NCBI RefSeq assembly: GCF_002288925.2
Contig: NW_022098022.1
Location: 62,001 to 126,000 of the forward strand
DNA: 64,000 nt
Source: Delphinapterus leucas
Taxonomy: Eukaryota > Chordata > Mammalia > Artiodactyla > Monodontidae
Direction: 5' to 3'
Under the pieces are notes generated by a model that did not search any database, was not told where the DNA came from, and saw nothing but the letters and a program-made list of their open reading frames with translations. Shown here one piece after another: positions 1-11,250 of the stretch (positions are counted from its first letter, which is position 1; the number at the start of each line of letters is the position of its first letter). Both the position numbers and the translations under genes were made by a program.

Positions 1-61
1 TTTCATTAAGTACTCTTCGATGTCTGATTTAAGAAATTTTTTCCTACCACGTGGCCATGAA

Positions 62-300
62 AGTATTATCTTGAATTATCTTCTAGATCTGTGCTAATAC
101 AATAGTAGCCACTGGCCATATATGACTATTTAAGTTTAAATTAACTAAAATTTAATTTAATTTAAAATACAGTTTCTCAGTTGCAGTAGCCACATTTCAA
201 GTGCTCAATAACCACATGAAACTAGTGGCTAATGTATTGGACCGTGCAGAATTATAGAACATTCTACCATCATAGAGATTTCTATTGGACAGCACTGATC
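62..300. mobile_element. hAT-type non-autonomous DNA transposon fossil
   Basis: The stretch has the pattern of the old mammalian element in which 'gtagccact' blocks flank an AT-rich core (tttaaattaactaaaatttaatt) and which ends in a 'ctattggacagcactg' terminus. The terminal part at 283-298 reads TTCTATTGGACAGCACTG-like, which is the reverse of the usual CAGTGCTGTCCAATAGAA end. It is non-coding and diverged. The superfamily (hAT) is from recalled consensus; I do not commit to a subfamily name. Confidence 0.6.
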
Positions 301-999
301 TACAGGGTTTATTGTTTACTTCTCACATTTGGATCAGCAGTCCACCTGGAATTAATTTCCGTGTACATGTTTGGTAGCGGTCAAGTTTAATTTTGTCCAT
401 ACGGACCTTCAACTAATCCAGCACTATTTATTTTTTTCCCCACTGCTCTGCTGTTGCTAACTTGGTAATTTATAAAGTTTCCATTCACAAGTAAGCTTGT
501 TTATAGATTCTCTTTCTGTTCCATTAATCCGTTTCTCTACCTTTGTGTTCATACGTATGATTGGCTTTTACTTAGTTATTTTCAGTATGATTTTAAACCT
601 GAAAAGACCAAGTCGACATTTCTTTTGCTAGACAGCATTAGAGCACAAAGTAAAAGTTAATCTAAATTCTAGAAAGATAAGAAAATTTACTTTTTTCTTT
701 TTCGTACCTGGGTTTTGTGGCTTGAAATTGTTCAGACTACTTAATGCCTGACACTTTTGGAAGCAGGAAACTTGGGCTCCCTGGAGGTCTGTCTCCTAGA
801 AGCACCTATTGTTATGTGTATTTCCCTCCCACTAAAGGTGATTGGATAGACACACCCAAGTTTTAAAATGTGTGTTGCCATGATTTTCTAATGTGTTCCT
901 TATATGATACCAAGTCTTTTGAATTCAGGAACTGTGCCTTCCATCTGATTTGGAAACTTCCAAATAATGTCTTATATGGTGGTCTTCCAGAAAGGGCAC
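301..999. other. AT-rich intergenic stretch, no gene seen
   Basis: No open frame of note, no CpG cluster and no repeat that I can name. Base composition is AT-rich, as expected for unconstrained mammalian intergenic DNA. Confidence 0.5.
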
Positions 1000-1013
1000 T
1001 GTGCATATTTCTT

Positions 1014-1372
1014 TTTTTTTTTTAATTTATTTACTTTATTTTTTTATTATTTTGGCTGCGTTGGGTCTTTGTTGCTGCACGCCGACTTTCTCTAGTTGCG
1101 GCGAGCGGGGGCTACTCTTCGTTGTGGTATACAGGCTTCTCATTGTGTTGGCTTCTCTTGCTGTGGAGCGTGGGCTCTAGGCATGCGGGCTTCAGTAGTT
1201 GTGGCTCGCTGGCTCAGTAGTTGTGGCTCACGGACTCTAGAGCGCAGGCTCAGTAGTTGAGGTGCACAGGCTTAATTGCTCCGTGGCATGTGGGATCTTC
1301 CCAGACCAGGAATCAAACCCGTGCCCCTGAATTGGCAGGTGGATTCTTAACCACTGCCACCAAGGAAGTCCC
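1014..1372 (-). mobile_element. Long-form tRNA-derived SINE (cetartiodactyl CHR-type)
   Basis: On the minus strand the element starts with the tRNA-related head (complement of 'caaggaagtccc' near 1361-1372). It continues through the repeated 'agtagttgtggctc' body motifs and ends in an A-rich tail (the T-rich run from 1014). It is bounded by a perfect 14-base target-site duplication, TGTGCATATTTCTT, at 1000-1013 and 1373-1386. The body is moderately diverged, so it is older than the short SINEs elsewhere in the window. A second full copy of the same long form is at 52618-52964. Confidence 0.9.
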
Positions 1373-1663
1373 TGTGCATATTTCTTAATGCTTAAGTGGC
1401 TACCTTCAATGCTTTTTTTCTTCTTTTCTCTGTCTTTGTCTTGGCTCTTCCTGGAGAGGTTCTCTTTTGAATTTTCTCTTTCTTAAGAAGCAAACACCAA
1501 ACTTACTCTGGTGCTGATGGCAGGAGGGAGAGGAGGACTGATGTTCTAGAAATGGAGGCGTGACCCACGACACCTAACTCAGCCTGGACCACAGTCAGGC
1601 TGGCTTGACTGCTGATGTCACCGCTCTCAGACCTGTGGACTGAGATTCAGTTTTCTTATCACA

Positions 1664-2030
1664 GGACTCAGCAAACCCTGGCTGGTGGCCAGTACAGCCA
1701 CTGTTTCTGTGCGGCTTGGTTACCTATTTTTGTATGGCCCGTGAGATAAGAATGGTTCTTACATTTTGAAATGGCTGAAACAAAACCAAAAGAAGAATAT
1801 CTTGAGACATGTGAAAATTACCTGAATTCCACTTTTCAGTGTCTGTAAGTAAAGTTTTATTGGGATACAGCCACTCCCATTTGTTTACCTATTGTCCTTG
1901 ACTACGTTCACAGTGTAACCGCAGAGTTGAGTGAATACAGAGATGTGACAGAGGCTGGATGGCCCTCAAAGCCTAAAATATTTACTCTCTGGCCTTTATG
2001 GAAAAAGTTTGTCAACCTCTGCCTTATTTG
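1664..2030 (+). mobile_element. hAT-type DNA transposon fossil
   Basis: The sequence carries the familiar blocks 'cagcaaaccctggc', 'ttgtatggcccgtgagataagaatgg', 'aataaagttttattgg'-like at 1848-1862, and 'aaagcctaaaatatttactctctggcc' before a 'gtttgtcaacctctg' end. This is an ancient non-autonomous hAT element common in placental mammals. It has no coding capacity. The family assignment rests on remembered consensus only. Confidence 0.6.
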
Positions 2031-2822
2031 GAAACAAAAATCCAGATAATGATTCCTCCATCAGAGGCTTTTTCGTGAGGATTAAATGAATACTTGAGAT
2101 AAAATATGGGGCTGTGCTTGGAATACACAGGTAGTTGAGAAATGATTCCCCTCAGCCAAGCCTAACCCTAACCTTACCACATTCCCTAAACGGTGACTCA
2201 TGCTTACGATGCTTTGAAGCACAGGACAGAGCATTCGCACGGACAGATAGCCGGTAAAGCTAAATGTACTCTGTATTCTATTTAGATATAACTTTCACTA
2301 ATGAACCTCCTACAAATGCACAAGGATTCATTTAAACCTGAACGCTTTCATTGGCAAAGACAAATTTGCTCATAAAACATTCCCACGGATCCAGGAGATG
2401 CCAATTGCGCTAGACAGCATCTCTACCTTGCCTTTCCGAGACATCTAGTTTTGAATCATCCCCTGACGTGCTTCCAAGCATCAGATAATTTTATGTTCCT
2501 CTGGCCACTAGAGAGCACTTTGAGACTAGCAAACGTGGGTCTGGGCACCCAGGCCTCCGTTTGAACCCTGCTCTCCCCAGGATCATGGGACTGTGCAGTT
2601 AGTCACTGCGCCATCTAGCTACCAGCGGCGGCTTGCAAATGGCTAGCAAGGCTGATGGATGCATTTTGTGAAGCTTAGTGACCTGTGGTAGTGATAATGA
2701 AGTATTCTGAAGCCCAGATCACATTTTATTCCGTCACTCTGGTTTGCTGCCTGTGGTGACATCACCTCATTTGGACTGCTTTACAGCGTATTTCTAAGGC
2801 AAGCATTTTAGCCAGGGTCTGT
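2031..2822. other. Intergenic stretch, nothing recognised
   Basis: There is no credible exon, repeat or regulatory cluster. A short CCTAACCCTAACC at about 2160-2172 is only two telomere-like units and is not treated as interstitial telomeric DNA. Confidence 0.4.
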
Positions 2823-3520
2823 TTCCTTATGGCTCCTTCTCTTTTCTGTCAGATTGAATTTCTCTCAAAGAGAAAATATCGCTTGATATTGATTCCAGTG
2901 CACGAGATAATTTCAGCTTCTTACTCTGCAGTTCATCCAAAGCCCTGTTTAAAATCTTGAAGAGGTTTTCCGAGGCTAAGAGGCACAGTTCAAAAGAACA
3001 GTTCTTAAGTGTGTTTAAAAGACCCTTGGCTACATTTTCTGATGTTTCATCAGCAGTTTGCACTGATACACTTTCCATTGTTATTACAACTGAACCATAT
3101 CATAGGGAGTTGTACCAGCAAGACCATCAAGTTTTCTAAAAAGCTATAAAGCTTTGATGTTTTCTGGCCTATTTCTTACTGTGCTCTTAAAAATGTTTAG
3201 CTTCTGCTGAGCCAAATGTGTACCTCTAAAGGCATATGCAGTGAAAAACTCTTCAAGCATCTCAGTTACTGCTGCAATCTCTGTATATACAGCAGGAGGA
3301 TGTAATTCTCTTTGGATGAAGCAAGGGAGGGAGTTCTTTGCGGTGTGCACTGTGAATGAATAATACCCACCATCAACTGGGCTTCAGTCCATCGGCACTG
3401 GGGTCTGGCTGTGAGTATAGAAGAATCCACTTTCCCAACCACTGCTTATGAGCATTTCCCAAAGCTATTCCATTCTGTATTATTGTTTGCATCAAAGAGA
3501 AATCAAAGGCATCAGTTCTG
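2823..3520 (-). pseudogene. Broken hAT-transposase-like reading frame
   Basis: Read on the minus strand, two open blocks follow one another in different frames. The first (3350 to 3144, 68 residues) contains an acidic/hydrophobic helix followed by a stretch ending near RNRPENIKAL. The second (3078 to 2827, 83 residues) contains TADETSENVAKGLLNTLKN, then LNRALDELQSKKLKLSRAL. The order 'threonine-rich pre-helix, long helix, LQ.K.L.L..A' resembles the middle of hAT/ZMYM-type transposase-derived proteins (DUF4371-like). At least one stop and one frame change separate the blocks, and no initiation context or intact zinc finger or dimerisation domain was seen. The likely reading is a decayed transposase or a retrocopy of a transposase-derived gene. 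Chance open frames are the alternative. Confidence 0.4.
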
Positions 3521-4155
3521 GCCCTGATTCCTGAACTGATTGAGGCATTTATGAGGATGGTTTGCAGGGGATTTCTTTGATGTTTTCAGAAATCCTAAAT
3601 AATTTCTCCCTCTTTTGAATGACACTTGACTTTCAAGTAAAGAATATGCCTGCATGTGAAATGTCAGTTCTGTCTAATAATAACCGGCTTAATGTGCCAC
3701 TAAAATCACTAACAGAATTTGCCACCATTTTTAGAAAATGAAGTTCTTTCCTCTGTCCCAGAGCCTGGCATACAGAATCTGGCTGGAACAAGGGCAGAGG
3801 CCGTTACAAACAAACGGATTGCTCCACAAGGAAATTACACTCTAAAATGTAAACTTGCTGTCTCACCTTCTGCCAACACGTAGCATTTGCGATATGTGAC
3901 ATGAGTACAGCGGGGGAGTGAATACGCTATTAACAAAGACTTTCAAGAAAGGGACTCCTCTGGGTTTCACAGGGAGCCATGAATACGAAAACATAAAGGA
4001 ATGGAAGGCAAAGATAAGGAGTTTACATGGGGGTCTATGCATTACTGTGGAGATATTATCGGTTCCCAGCAGCCAGACTTAGTTTTTAGCTATCGGTCTC
4101 TAAGCCAGGTCCAGGCATCTTCTCCAGTCCGAGAGGGTGGACTCCCTGCACACTC
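3521..4155. other. Intergenic stretch, nothing recognised
   Basis: Neither an exon-like frame nor a repeat I can name is present. GC content is average. Confidence 0.4.
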
Positions 4156-4189
<34 letters not shown>

Positions 4190-4190
4190 T
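4156..4190. repeat. (TTGA)n microsatellite
   Basis: About nine uninterrupted tetranucleotide units run through 4156-4190. It is a pure simple repeat, likely length-polymorphic. Confidence 0.95.
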
Positions 4191-4772
4191 CATGTGATGC
4201 TTTTTGTGTGAGTGCAAAGATAGTAGATCTCTATCTGAAAGGTAATGTTATCCCTGGGATTTCAACACGCATTGAGTTAAAAGTACAAAGCAGAAAGACC
4301 CCATATGTGTGCGTTATATATTTATTTGCCCGAAACTCCATGGTTCTCAGGGGGCTCTGATTATGTCAAGGACATAGTAACATTTAATATTCAGTGAATA
4401 CAAAAAGAGGGCACGCACTCCTCCTTGTGTGAGCTTAAGCACAGCTCTAGAAACACAAACCGATTTCTTCAGATGGGATCTTTTCCCCAGGTTATGAAGG
4501 GCTACGGTTAGAGCAACTTCTAATGCTCAAGGTTGAAATGCGTATGATCCTGTATGTCTGTGCAGGCTTTTGTTCTTTGCATCTTGTATATCTTGCACTT
4601 CTTCCAAAACAGAAACTGGGTTATAAACAGAATATTGCACTTAATGGCAGCAGTGGCAAAGGGAGCAGGGGACCCCTGTGTCTATAAGCTACCTCCTGGG
4701 TGGGCAGAAAGAACTAGTTTTCGGTAGAAGACACACACAACGAATCATGTTCTACGTTGGACAGCTCTTTTA

Positions 4773-4911
4773 AGTTGATTGGTTTTTGGGGTTTTTTTTG
4801 GCCACGCCGTGTGGCATGCAGGATCCTAGTTTCCCTGACCAGGGATCGAAGCCATGCCCCCCTGCATTGGGAGCGCAGAGTCTTAACCACTGGAGCACCA
4901 GGGAATTCCCC
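4773..4911 (-). mobile_element. tRNA-derived SINE, short variant
   Basis: On the minus strand the head GGGAATTCCCTGGTGCTCCAG-like sequence is at 4890-4911 and the tail is the T-rich run at 4780-4799. A perfect 15-base target-site duplication TGGACAGCTCTTTTA lies at 4758-4772 and 4912-4926. The element has only the tRNA-related portion plus the 'ccacgccgtgtggcatg' 3' end, a shorter layout than the 350-base form. Confidence 0.88.
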
Positions 4912-5094
4912 TGGACAGCTCTTTTATTGTCATCTTACACCGCGACCTAACTATTGAGTCAAACTGTTAGGTAGTTTTCTCTCTGGCACAGAATTGGAGG
5001 AAGCTGATTCAGCTTTCTTTATGCTCCTGGAGGGCTCAGCAGAGTGCCTTCCATAGAGGCTCCGAATAAACAGTTGTGATTGACTCTAAGACTC

Positions 5095-5255
5095 GGGATG
5101 GGCAGTGTGGTACCTGGAGGAGATCTCACCAGATCAGCTGTGTGAATGGGAGCAAAGCCAACTCATCTTTCTGGGCCTCTATTTCCTCATCTGTAAAAAG
5201 AAGGGGCTGGACTCAGTGATTGCTAAGGTCAATTCCAGCTTTGTAAATTCTGTGC
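5095..5255 (+). mobile_element. MIR SINE fossil
   Basis: The core reads like MIR: a 'gtgtgaatgggagcaaagccaactcat' block aligned to the 'gtgaccttgggcaagtcactt' core, followed by 'tctgggcctctatttcctcatctgtaaaa' at 5169-5197. It is diverged, consistent with an ancient mammalian insertion. Confidence 0.75.
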
Positions 5256-7281
5256 TTTTAAAATATACTTGGATCCTGAAAGAAGAGCATCTTCTTGGGT
5301 TTCGGACAAAAGAGCCCAGGTTGTATTTGTGCTTCACCTGCCACTACATCCTGACTTGCTGCTCTAATGAATCCAAGTTTGTTCTTCAGTGACATGGCTC
5401 AGCTCCAGGACCCCTTGGTGTGATTCTAACACTGTATAGATATTGATTTTTCTTGCAGGATAGTGGCTACGGGAACCACCAAACTACTAAATCTCTCCCG
5501 TTCTCATAAGGATGCTTTCACAGGTATCCTTCCACTCCTTTTCCTTGATATTTAACTCAATCCAGGGCTAATTCGAAGACAGCATTACTAGCTCTGTGGC
5601 TGACACCTGGCACCATCTCCGGGTTGTCAGTCAAACACTGCAGCAGACAGAGGTTGGTCCAAAAGGGGCTTTTGAAGACTTTGACCTTGTCACTGCCATG
5701 TTGTTCTCCATCACCTCCTGCATCAAAGCTTAGAATTCCTTACTGTGAACAGTGACAGTAGTTACTCAAATAGGATAGGCTTCCTTCCGTATTTGGTTTG
5801 TTTGTGCCTGTAGAAGCTGACTTTTCACCTCACGGCATTGATCGTTGTTGTCATAGCAAGACCACAGATGCTACCCTCAATATACACATACATAGTGAGC
5901 AGCCGTACTAAAATGTTCATTTGATTCTTGCTTTCTCATTTTAGACGTCTACCCGCAGTGAGCGCTCCAGTGAGCTGACGGAAGGCACAACATGTCAAGC
6001 AGATTATGACAGCCAGTAACTTCCCAATACAGTTTACACAGGGGCTCATTTACAGTGGTTCTTGGGCGCTCACCTTGTTACATCAGTGAAAATACACACT
6101 ACAAAATGAGTGGGGACTTTGATGTCAATAAAGAATTCTCTATCCAGAACCGTAATACCTTGCTCATTACCTTTCCATGGTGACCCCAGAGTAGAGGGGG
6201 TAATTTAATGAGATCGTTAATATTTCTATAAAACCAGCAATCTGCTAAATTCTCTTTTGGTAGGCACATTTGCAGAACTAGCATAAGTGACTGTTCCGCA
6301 CGAGGCATTATCTTTTCTTGTACAACACTGAAAGCCTACATGCTGCTTGACAAATTTGAATTTTAAAAAGTAAGAATGATTGGCACGTGGTAACTTACAC
6401 AGAAATATAAAGTGGTACAAGAAAATTGCCCATTTCTTTTAGATTTACATTTTATAATTTTTTTTTCTTTTAAGAAGTGATAAGACATGTAATTTCCATC
6501 AGCTTCAACCAGTTAAGTATGAAAGAGGCTGCAAGTTCAGCCCTGTAGCGGAAAAGCAAATCATGGGGAGAACTGACATACCGCAGATGCCTCCCAGCTG
6601 CCTTCCGTTCCGGTCCTGGAGACGGTTGGTTACTTTAGGCCAAGACTCAAATCCAAGGATTGAGATACCGCATGTCTTGAAAACGGCTTAGCTCACCCTC
6701 GGCTCCCGACCCAACCAGCTCCAGTGTCTTACTCAAATGTCTTTCCAGGTCCATCAAGTGCAAGGAGAAAAAGGAAGCAGATAGAGAGGTATAATAGAGT
6801 TTACAGAGGAAGCCTTCTCTTGACACGTGGGATGCTCCAAAAAATTGGGCATAAATCAATTATTGCCTATTAATTCTTTTATTTAGTCAGCAACATTTAT
6901 TGATATACCATTGCAAAGCAGCCAGCTCTGCACACACGCCGAGTTAACACTTCCTCACTGATCTTCGTTATCATTTTGAAGCTGTGTCACAATAAAGATA
7001 ATTGGGGGCCTCAACTCATAACCAAAATCCTGTTTAGGAATCATGACATTTCGGGGATAGGAATGTTCTGTCAGTTTGCAGTCTGTCTGACTTTCATTAA
7101 ACATGAATAACTGACTCCTTGCTCTAATACACGTATAAAAATGTATCTATTGACAAGACCATATTTTTTTTTTCTAGAATTTACATTGACTTCTTTTCTG
7201 GTCCACTCATCCCCTTACTTAAGGTTTAAACAGTCTAGTTGGGACTGCTGCATGGAAACATAAACAAAGATTTCTTTTTAG
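5256..7281. other. Intergenic stretch, nothing recognised
   Basis: Small open frames here have no recognisable product. AT-rich islands at 6430-6470 and 7165-7180 are simple T runs. No repeat could be named with confidence. Confidence 0.4.
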
Positions 7282-7335
7282 AAAAGTGAAAGTGAAAAAA
7301 AATAAAAATAAAATAAAAATAAAAAAGTGAAAGTG
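7282..7335. repeat. A-rich tract flanked by a 13-base direct repeat
   Basis: The 13-mer AAAAGTGAAAGTG occurs at 7282-7294 and again at 7323-7335. Between the copies is only an A-rich (AAATA)n-like tract. The layout is that of a retroposon tail with target-site duplications but no body. A microsatellite arising inside a small tandem duplication would look the same. Confidence 0.7.
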
Positions 7336-7509
7336 GTCCTTTGCCTCTAAGGGCAGCTGTTGAGCTATGGAAAGAATGTTTTGTTCCTGACAATCACGGG
7401 ATTAAGAACAAAGATATTCCAACAGGCGAGTTATCTTATGACAGCATTTATTGCGTCAACTAAGCCAGCAATGAGGCTCTTTGATTCAGCATTTATTTGG
7501 GGCGGGGCA

Positions 7510-7622
7510 GCGGTGGTGCTAAGCTCTAGGAGGGCAAGAACACGGGTTTATCTTGCTTGTCGCTGGGATTCACAGCACGTAGCGCATAGAGAATTAATAA
7601 AAAACGATCGAATGCATGAATG
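7510..7622 (+). mobile_element. L2 LINE 3'-end fragment
   Basis: The sequence follows the known L2 3' layout: 'ctctaggagggcaagaacacggg', 'cgctgggattcacagcacgtagcgcata', then 'gaattaataaa...atgcatgaatg'. It is strongly diverged and non-coding. Confidence 0.6.
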
Positions 7623-7631
7623 TTGTTGATT

Positions 7632-7745
7632 TTACAGATGAGGAAACAAAAGACTCTGAAGGTCATTTGGGTAGTAAGAAGTGGACCTGGAGATCAAGGT
7701 CTGGTTAGACCCCGAGGCCTGTGCCCTTTTTCACATGACAAATTA
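7632..7745 (-). mobile_element. MIR SINE fragment
   Basis: 'ttttacagatgaggaaac' at about 7631-7648 is the reverse of the MIR 'gtttcctcatctgtaaaa' core. It is followed by a diverged 'gtcatttgggtagtaagaagtgg' block and 'ctggttagac'. Confidence 0.6.
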
Positions 7746-9479
7746 GATACCCACAGATTGGTGACTTTCCAGACTTCCTGCCTCTGTTTCTGGGTTGCAA
7801 ATCACATCCTTTCCTGGGTAACAGAGGTGATGGGAGAGGTGATGAGTGGTATCTTGATAGAGCAGACATCTATGAATACCATCAAAGCCCCATGTGAGGT
7901 CACCCTAGAAGACTCTTACTTTGACTTCTGTCTTTTTAACCTGGATCTGCCACCTTCAAGGTACTGAATATATTCCAGGTTGTGCTACAGACCAGACGCA
8001 GATAACCTGCAGGCTGGTAAGTAGAGGCGCCGAGCTGAAGCCTGTGGCAGTAAATCCTTCACACAGCTGATCGTCTTCACCCCCTGTGAAGTCCCCTCTG
8101 CTCACAACTGATGTGGCTGAAAACATAGCAAGCTTCTGTATCTGTGGTGGGTGGAGAAAGATCTTTAATTATAAACCAGAATACGAGGTATTAACAGGAG
8201 AGCTTTAACACCCACAGTTACACTTGGAGTTACGGGGTGTTAATGAGCCAGATAAAGCGAGGAAGGCGTTTTTTCCCCTCCTGGGCTGCCTGGGTTCGCT
8301 GTGGGTGTAGAACAATTGAAACCTCAAGTTGTGAGACCATGAATCAGGGGGGTTTCCTGTATTATGAATGATGTCATCTAATAAGATGAGAGACTTTCAG
8401 TGAAATGCAGGAACATTCAGGGTAATGTGTTTGCAGCAAGCAGGACCCTGAATTTATGGCAGACGGGAGTGTATGAGTTGACCAAAGTGGAGAATGATGA
8501 GAAGTAACTAAATTATGTATGGCAGTCTTTACAGAGCAGAGGAAGGAAGAAAGCTTAACAATGTTGTGCTTGAAGCACCAGCAGCAACTGGTAACGTATA
8601 GGTTGGAGGCTGGTAAGAAGAGAAACGGATCTATGAAGGCTCAAAGACCATACATAAGTGTGACCCGGACCAAGCAGTGGATTTGGGAGGGGGAGAGGAA
8701 CCAGGGGCTCAGCATATAATAAACTTTAGTGGCAGCGAGACAGCCAAGTTAACTTGACATTAAAAATCACCATCTTAATCTATGTAGCTCTTTCCAGCCT
8801 GAGTCTTATCAAGGCAAAAAAAAGAAAAGAAGAGAAAAAATCTATAGTTAATGATGAAGAATTTTTCCGCTTTGCTTTCCCGGCATCCACTGAAGGCAGT
8901 ACATAATTTAATTATTGAATCTACAGTATGGACCATGGAGATGAAGAATGATGTGCCTGCTGTAGTGAGAAATTAGATAGAACCAACTGTTTATCCTGAT
9001 CATTCTTCCTCTGTTAGGCTAAAGGAATACAGTTAACAAGCTTTTGTTTGGATTCGAGTTTCAGATCTGGGATGTGCTGATCGGAACTCAGGACTGCTAC
9101 AGTAGCTATTATTTATGGAGTCCTGACAGTATCCTCAAGCCCCACGTGTGAAACAGAAAGGGGTCCATTCCTCATTCTCTGCCGTGTAACCAATGTTCCA
9201 GCGACTGCGGGGTTGGACGTCTGAAGAGAATAAGAAAGTTCAAGAAAATCAGATTTCGTTCCTTGGAGCAGCTGCCTTCAGAAATGTCACCCCAGGTCTT
9301 CCCTATTGACCTGCACCCAGTTTCTCGGATTTTTCTAACAATCGTTAACAAAATATGCACAATTGTATAGCCGGCAAGCGTTACGGGGAGCACCAGGAAG
9401 GCGTGTGCACAGTGGTGGGGCTGGGAAGGGGGAGCAGGCTTCCCGTTCAGCACGCGTCTCAGGCTCTTCCCCACGCCTG
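7746..9479. other. 5' flank of the DCTD promoter, no gene seen
   Basis: No coding frame or named repeat. Composition shifts from AT-rich to GC-rich towards 9400. Proximal enhancers of DCTD could lie here, but I see no motif cluster that proves it. Confidence 0.4.
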
Positions 9480-9513
9480 GCGTAGGAAACGAAGCCGGCC
9501 AAGCCCAGCGCTT

Positions 9514-9521
9514 ATGCAAAT
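9514..9521 (+). promoter_or_regulatory. Octamer (POU-factor) motif at island edge
   Basis: A perfect ATGCAAAT sits just upstream of the CpG-dense core. Octamers bind OCT-family POU proteins. Its use here is inference. Confidence 0.45.
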
Positions 9522-10282
9522 GCAGCTTCGAGGCATTTGTGCCTTGAGGGCAGCGCCTCCCCGCCCGACCCAGTTCGCTGCCTGCCAACAAACCCCTCCC
9601 GCGAGGAACAGTGAAGCTGCTCCGGCGACGTCGCAGGCCCGCTCCAGGGGCCCAAACCGCTTCCCCTTAGTCCTGCCCCGAAAAAAGTGAGAAGGAAAAA
9701 CCCCAAACCCTCGCCAGCAACCGCTGAAACGACCCTCAGATCCCGAGATCTGAAACTGCAGCGATTTCGAAGAAGTCGGAGGCCTGGGCGCGGCCACGAG
9801 CCGTGCCGTCCGAGGACCCGGGGCGGCGGGGCGACCGTGCAGGTGCCGGCCCAGCGGCCTCGGCGCGCGTTCGCGGGCGCCAGATGGAAGCCAAGGGCGA
9901 AACCCAAGCGCCGCTACGGCACAGGGGGCGGGCGGCCCGGGCGCGGCCGCTCGTGCGCCGGCCCGGAAGGTCGCCGGCCGGCCGGGACGAGGAAGCGCCG
10001 GCGACCTGGGCGTGGAGTCCCGCCACCTTCCGGCCACGCGGCGGCCCCGCCTCCTCTCCCGACTTCCTTCCCGGGCGGGACGGCGGGACAGCGGCGGCGG
10101 CGGGGACTGGCGCCGGCCTGTAGGTCGCGGGCGGGGAGCGGAGGGGCGGCCGGGGCAGCGGGCCCCGCGGGGACGCCCCCCTCCCGGTCCAACGTGCTGC
10201 CGGGGAAGCGGCGCGGGGCCGGCGGCGCTTGGTCAACCTCGCGGGGCGCGCGGCGGCCTCCGGGGCATCCGAGAGGAGCTGC

Positions 10283-10288
10283 CACGTG
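10283..10288. promoter_or_regulatory. E-box CACGTG in the CpG island
   Basis: The sequence is GCCACGTGGG, a palindromic canonical E-box (USF/MYC-type). MYC/USF control of nucleotide-metabolism promoters is known in general; binding here is unproven. Confidence 0.45.
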
Positions 10289-10432
10289 GGCGGCGGGGCC
10301 GGTGGCTGCGTCCCGGGGTTGGCCTCGAGGGGCGGGAGGAGCGTGGCTTGCGGCCGGGCCGGTGACCAGCCGTGTCTCCCTGGGTCCGTTCTGCAGCGGG
10401 GCTGCAGGGCACCAGCGAGCGCTAATCCTAAG

Positions 10433-10446
10433 CCGGTAGTAAGTTC
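10433..10446 (+). other. DCTD: Candidate splice donor of DCTD untranslated exon 1
   Basis: CCGGTA|GTAAGTTCC places a consensus GTAAGT at 10439 at the downstream edge of the CpG island. If used, exon 1 ends at 10438 and intron 1 is 1200 bases (10439-11638). Joining to 11639 creates TAA three codons before the start ATG in the same frame, which would confirm the ATG at 11646 as the first possible in-frame start in that transcript. Other first exons are possible. Confidence 0.4.
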
Positions 10447-11084
10447 CCTTCCCTCCGCTCTCCTTCTTCGCTCTCCTTCCTCGCCTGGCCTCCTGTCTAC
10501 CCAGCACCCCTCCGGGCCCCCAGCAGCGGTTTTGGATGCTGCCCCTTAAACCGTGTGGTAAACCAGTTCCGTCCAGCGTCGCTTCGCGTTAAGAGGGTTT
10601 ACAGGACCCTTAGGATCGGGGAAGCGTACCTAGTGGGTAACCGGGTTCCCAGCAGGCACCGACGTGCTGCACGGTCGCGTCAGCTTCACAGCTAGGTCCC
10701 GAAGCCCAGCTGTTGGGAAAGCCTCCCCGTCCTTCAGCCCTTGACATTAAAAATCAGACTTTTCCCTGAGAGCCACCGGGTTTCTGCGTTGTTGCCCTCC
10801 TTCCTTGCCCTTGGTTCATCTCCCTCGAAAGGATCCCCCCACCCGCTTACTGGAAGCTTTAGGTCCCTTCAGGGCTCTCTCCCTGTTGGAGAGACCGCTT
10901 GTGCCTGCCCGGGAGTAGAGCGCAGTGTTACCGAAATCTTGCCTTACTCACGACACTTGGCAGTCTTCATCGTTTCTCCTCTTTTGGTTCAGTACTCACA
11001 GTGGATAACGTCTGTCCCACCTGGGGAAACTAAGGGAAAGGGAAGGCACACATGAATATCACAGTTGGGACAGCTCCAAATGGA

Positions 11085-11250
11085 ATCCAACTGGCATGGA
11101 GAATAATCCAGTGTGGTTTAGGGAGAGTTACTTATATTCTCTGAGCCTCTCTCTAAGAAGGGTGTTAGTTACCTTTAGCTCAGAACGAGGCTTCAGTGAG
11201 ATAATGTGTATAACCTTCAACAGTGTCTGAAATATATTAGATGATCAATA
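11085..11250 (+). mobile_element. MIR SINE fossil in DCTD intron 1
   Basis: The layout matches MIR: 'gtttagggagagttacttatattctctgagcctc', then 'ttcagtgagataatgtgtataac' and 'cagtgtctgaaatatattagatgatcaataagtg'. It is diverged, in the sense orientation of DCTD. Confidence 0.6.

Larger units (their letters stand above)
9480..10560 (+). promoter_or_regulatory. DCTD: CpG-island promoter and non-coding first exon(s) of DCTD
   Basis: CpG dinucleotides are dense across roughly 9540-10400, with GC-box-like GGGGCGG runs (for example 10143-10148), while flanking sequence is CpG-poor. The island lies 1.1-2.1 kb upstream of the exon that carries the DCTD start codon and on the correct side, so it is almost certainly the gene's housekeeping-type promoter. 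No TATA box is evident. An octamer ATGCAAAT is at 9514-9521 and an E-box CACGTG at 10283-10288. Several long open frames cross the island on both strands, but they are the usual artefact of stop-poor GC-rich DNA. The exact transcription start cannot be fixed from sequence. Confidence 0.85.

Noticed and set aside
2158..2175. Telomere-like CCTAACCCTAACC
   Set aside because: Only two units; too short for an interstitial telomeric site.
2500..2520. CTCF-like CCACTAGAGAGC
   Set aside because: One mismatch at a core G and no supporting context; a single weak motif in 64 kb is expected by chance.
9687..10439. Open frame of 250 codons (and several overlapping frames on both strands) across the CpG island
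   Set aside because: GC-rich, stop-poor DNA gives long frames on every strand; the translations are low-complexity Arg/Gly/Pro/Ala with no domain, and the region is the DCTD promoter/5' UTR.
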